A stretch of DNA of 64,000 nt from an uncultured Cycloclasticus sp. (GTDB lineage: Bacteria; Pseudomonadota; Gammaproteobacteria; Methylococcales; Cycloclasticaceae): positions 25,464 through 89,463 of the forward strand of contig CAJXOJ010000006.1 of the NCBI GenBank assembly GCA_913057515.1. Direction: 5' to 3'. The notes under the pieces are model-generated. The model was not told the origin of the DNA and did not search any database. It saw nothing but the letters and a program-made list of their open reading frames with translations. Of the stretch, positions 62,749 through 64,000 are shown in pieces (position 1 is the stretch's first letter; each line of letters opens with the position of its first letter). Both the position numbers and the translations under genes were made by a program.

Positions 62749-64000
62749 ATGGATAAAGAACAACAGAAAGAACAAACCTCTAAAATCAAAGCATTGATTA
62801 GTAAAGGGCATGAGCAAGGTTACTTGACGTATGCGGAGGTGAACGATCACCTACCACAAGACGTGGAGCCAGAGCGTATTGAAGAAATCATTACAATGAT
62901 TTCAGATATGGGCATTAGTGTCAGCGAAGAGGCGCCAGAGTCAGATACTGTATCCGATGGCACCGTTGCTCAAACGGTTGATGAATCTGCTGCGGCTGAA
63001 GTAGCGGCTGTTGCTTTAGCAACCGTTGATAAAGAGTTAGGCCGAACGACAGACCCTGTCCGTATGTACATGCGTGAAATGGGCACGGTTGGCTTATTAA
63101 CTCGCCAAGGTGAGCTTGATATAGCTAAGCGTATTGAAGAAGGGCAAAACGAAATGTTGGCGGCGATTGTTCGTTACCCAGCTGTTGTGGATCGCTTTTT
63201 TGATGTGTTCGAAAAAATTAAGAGTGATGAACTTCGCTTAGCAGACTATATTCCAGATTTTGTTGATTTAGAAGACGACTATGATTACACGCAGCCTGCG
63301 GCGGCGAAAGATGAAAATGCACCTGAAATCCCAGCATTAACCATCGAAGATGTCGAAGTTCGTATTAACGAAATTGCGGCTAAGTACAAAGAATGTACTA
63401 AGGTGATTAAAAAAGAAGGTTATGCCTCAGAAAAAACTCAAAAAGAGTTTGATGAGTTGGCCTTATTGTTTATGGCACTTAAATTTACACCGCGTTTCTT
63501 TACATTGCTTTCAAATGAAATGAAACAATGTGTTGAGTTGGTTAGAGCTCAAGAAAAAACCATTATTGACATCTGCGTTAAACAAGCAAAAATGCCGCGT
63601 AAGTTATTTATCGCAGGCTTTGTTAAAAATGAAAGTGACATAACATGGTTAGAAGAGCACTTAAAAACAGACGAGCCATTTGTTGCTGTTATTAAAGAAA
63701 ATTTCCATGAAATTAAAAAAGCACAAGTTAGGCTGGCTAATGTAGAAAGCGAAAGCTCTTTAGTCACGACAGAAATCAAAGACATTAACCGTCGCTTATC
63801 GATTGGCGAAGCCAAAATGCGCCGTGCTAAAAAAGAAATGGTTGAAGCCAATTTACGATTGGTAATCTCCATTGCTAAAAAATACACAAACCGAGGGCTG
63901 CAATTCCTAGACCTTATTCAAGAAGGCAATATCGGCTTAATGAAAGCGGTTGATAAGTTTGAATATCGTCGTGGTTATAAGTTCTCTACCTATGCAACAT
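62749..64000 (+). CDS. rpoD: RNA polymerase sigma-70 factor RpoD, 5' part (runs off window end)
   Basis: Primary sigma factor. The frame is open from ATG 62749 to the window end, 417 codons. Region 1.1 ([26 protein letters not shown]) is followed by region 1.2 ([21 protein letters not shown]), the non-conserved region with an acidic DLEDDYDY stretch, and region 2 ([39 protein letters not shown]). The window ends in the [11 protein letters not shown] segment of region 2.3–2.4. Third step of the conserved rpsU–dnaG–rpoD order. Confidence 0.97.
   Translation, partial: MDKEQQKEQTSKIKALISKGHEQGYLTYAEVNDHLPQDVEPERIEEIITMISDMGISVSEEAPESDTVSDGTVAQTVDESAAAEVAAVALATVDKELGRTTDPVRMYMREMGTVGLLTRQGELDIAKRIEEGQNEMLAAIVRYPAVVDRFFDVFEKIKSDELRLADYIPDFVDLEDDYDYTQPAAAKDENAPEIPALTIEDVEVRINEIAAKYKECTKVIKKEGYASEKTQKEFDELALLFMALKFTPRFFTLLSNEMKQCVELVRAQEKTIIDICVKQAKMPRKLFIAGFVKNESDITWLEEHLKTDEPFVAVIKENFHEIKKAQVRLANVESESSLVTTEIKDINRRLSIGEAKMRRAKKEMVEANLRLVISIAKKYTNRGLQFLDLIQEGNIGLMKAVDKFEYRRGYKFSTYAT

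Overview
The window looks like chromosomal DNA of a marine gammaproteobacterium. The supporting layouts are the rpsU–yqeY–dnaG–rpoD block with tsaD divergent, pilMNOPQ–aroKB–damX beside a divergent mrcA, and the fimT–pilV–pilW–pilX–pilY1–pilE pilin cluster. Base composition is moderately AT-rich by eye. Taken with the DUF1302/DUF1329 pair, this would fit a Cycloclasticus-like or other Thiotrichales/Piscirickettsiaceae-type bacterium. That placement is inference; no search was run. I see no rRNA, CRISPR array, prophage or insertion sequence.

Layout. 1–9.6 kb: 5' part of mrcA (PBP1a, minus strand), then the type IV pilus alignment and secretin operon pilMNOPQ with a strong terminator, then aroK–aroB–damX. 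9.7–17.2 kb: gltB–gltD behind a near-consensus sigma-70 promoter, then hemE and a small Rdx-family CxxC protein. 17.3–27.1 kb, all minus strand: the minor pilin/PilY1 cluster and the motor ATPases pilU and pilT. 27.2–34.5 kb: yggS–proC–yggT–yggU, a dynamin-like GTPase, and convergent trmB, a thiS–thiG fusion and a DAHP synthase. 34.6–38.9 kb: an HDOD gene broken by an in-frame TGA, an AsmA-family gene, mutY without a canonical start at the expected place, yggX and tRNA-Phe. 38.98–39.69 kb: the only long gene-free stretch, rich in inverted repeats. 39.7–48.2 kb: a DUF1302 outer-membrane protein, a DUF1329 protein, a PhnD-like lipoprotein, a multi-PAS hybrid histidine kinase and a REC–EAL c-di-GMP phosphodiesterase. 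48.4–55.2 kb: hrpA, an OsmC-like gene, DUF2288, two half-size YeeE/YedE sulfur transporters with an AT-rich palindrome over their promoter, and a convergent TauE/SafE permease. 55.2–64 kb: cca, an orphan lipoprotein, a FolM/PTR1-like pteridine reductase convergent with folK–folB, tsaD, rpsU, yqeY, dnaG and the 5' two thirds of rpoD.

How it works together. Much of the type IV pilus system lies within 27 kb: alignment complex, secretin, tip adhesin, minor pilins and retraction motors. The least ordinary segment is 39.7–48.2 kb. There an outer-membrane pair often linked to hydrophobic-compound use is followed on the same strand by a periplasmic binding lipoprotein abutting a hybrid sensor kinase and a REC–EAL output protein. 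I read this as a possible ligand-to-c-di-GMP pathway. Other points worth checking are the ThiS–ThiG fusion (ThiS normally needs a free Gly-Gly end), the HDOD nonsense codon and the mutY start.
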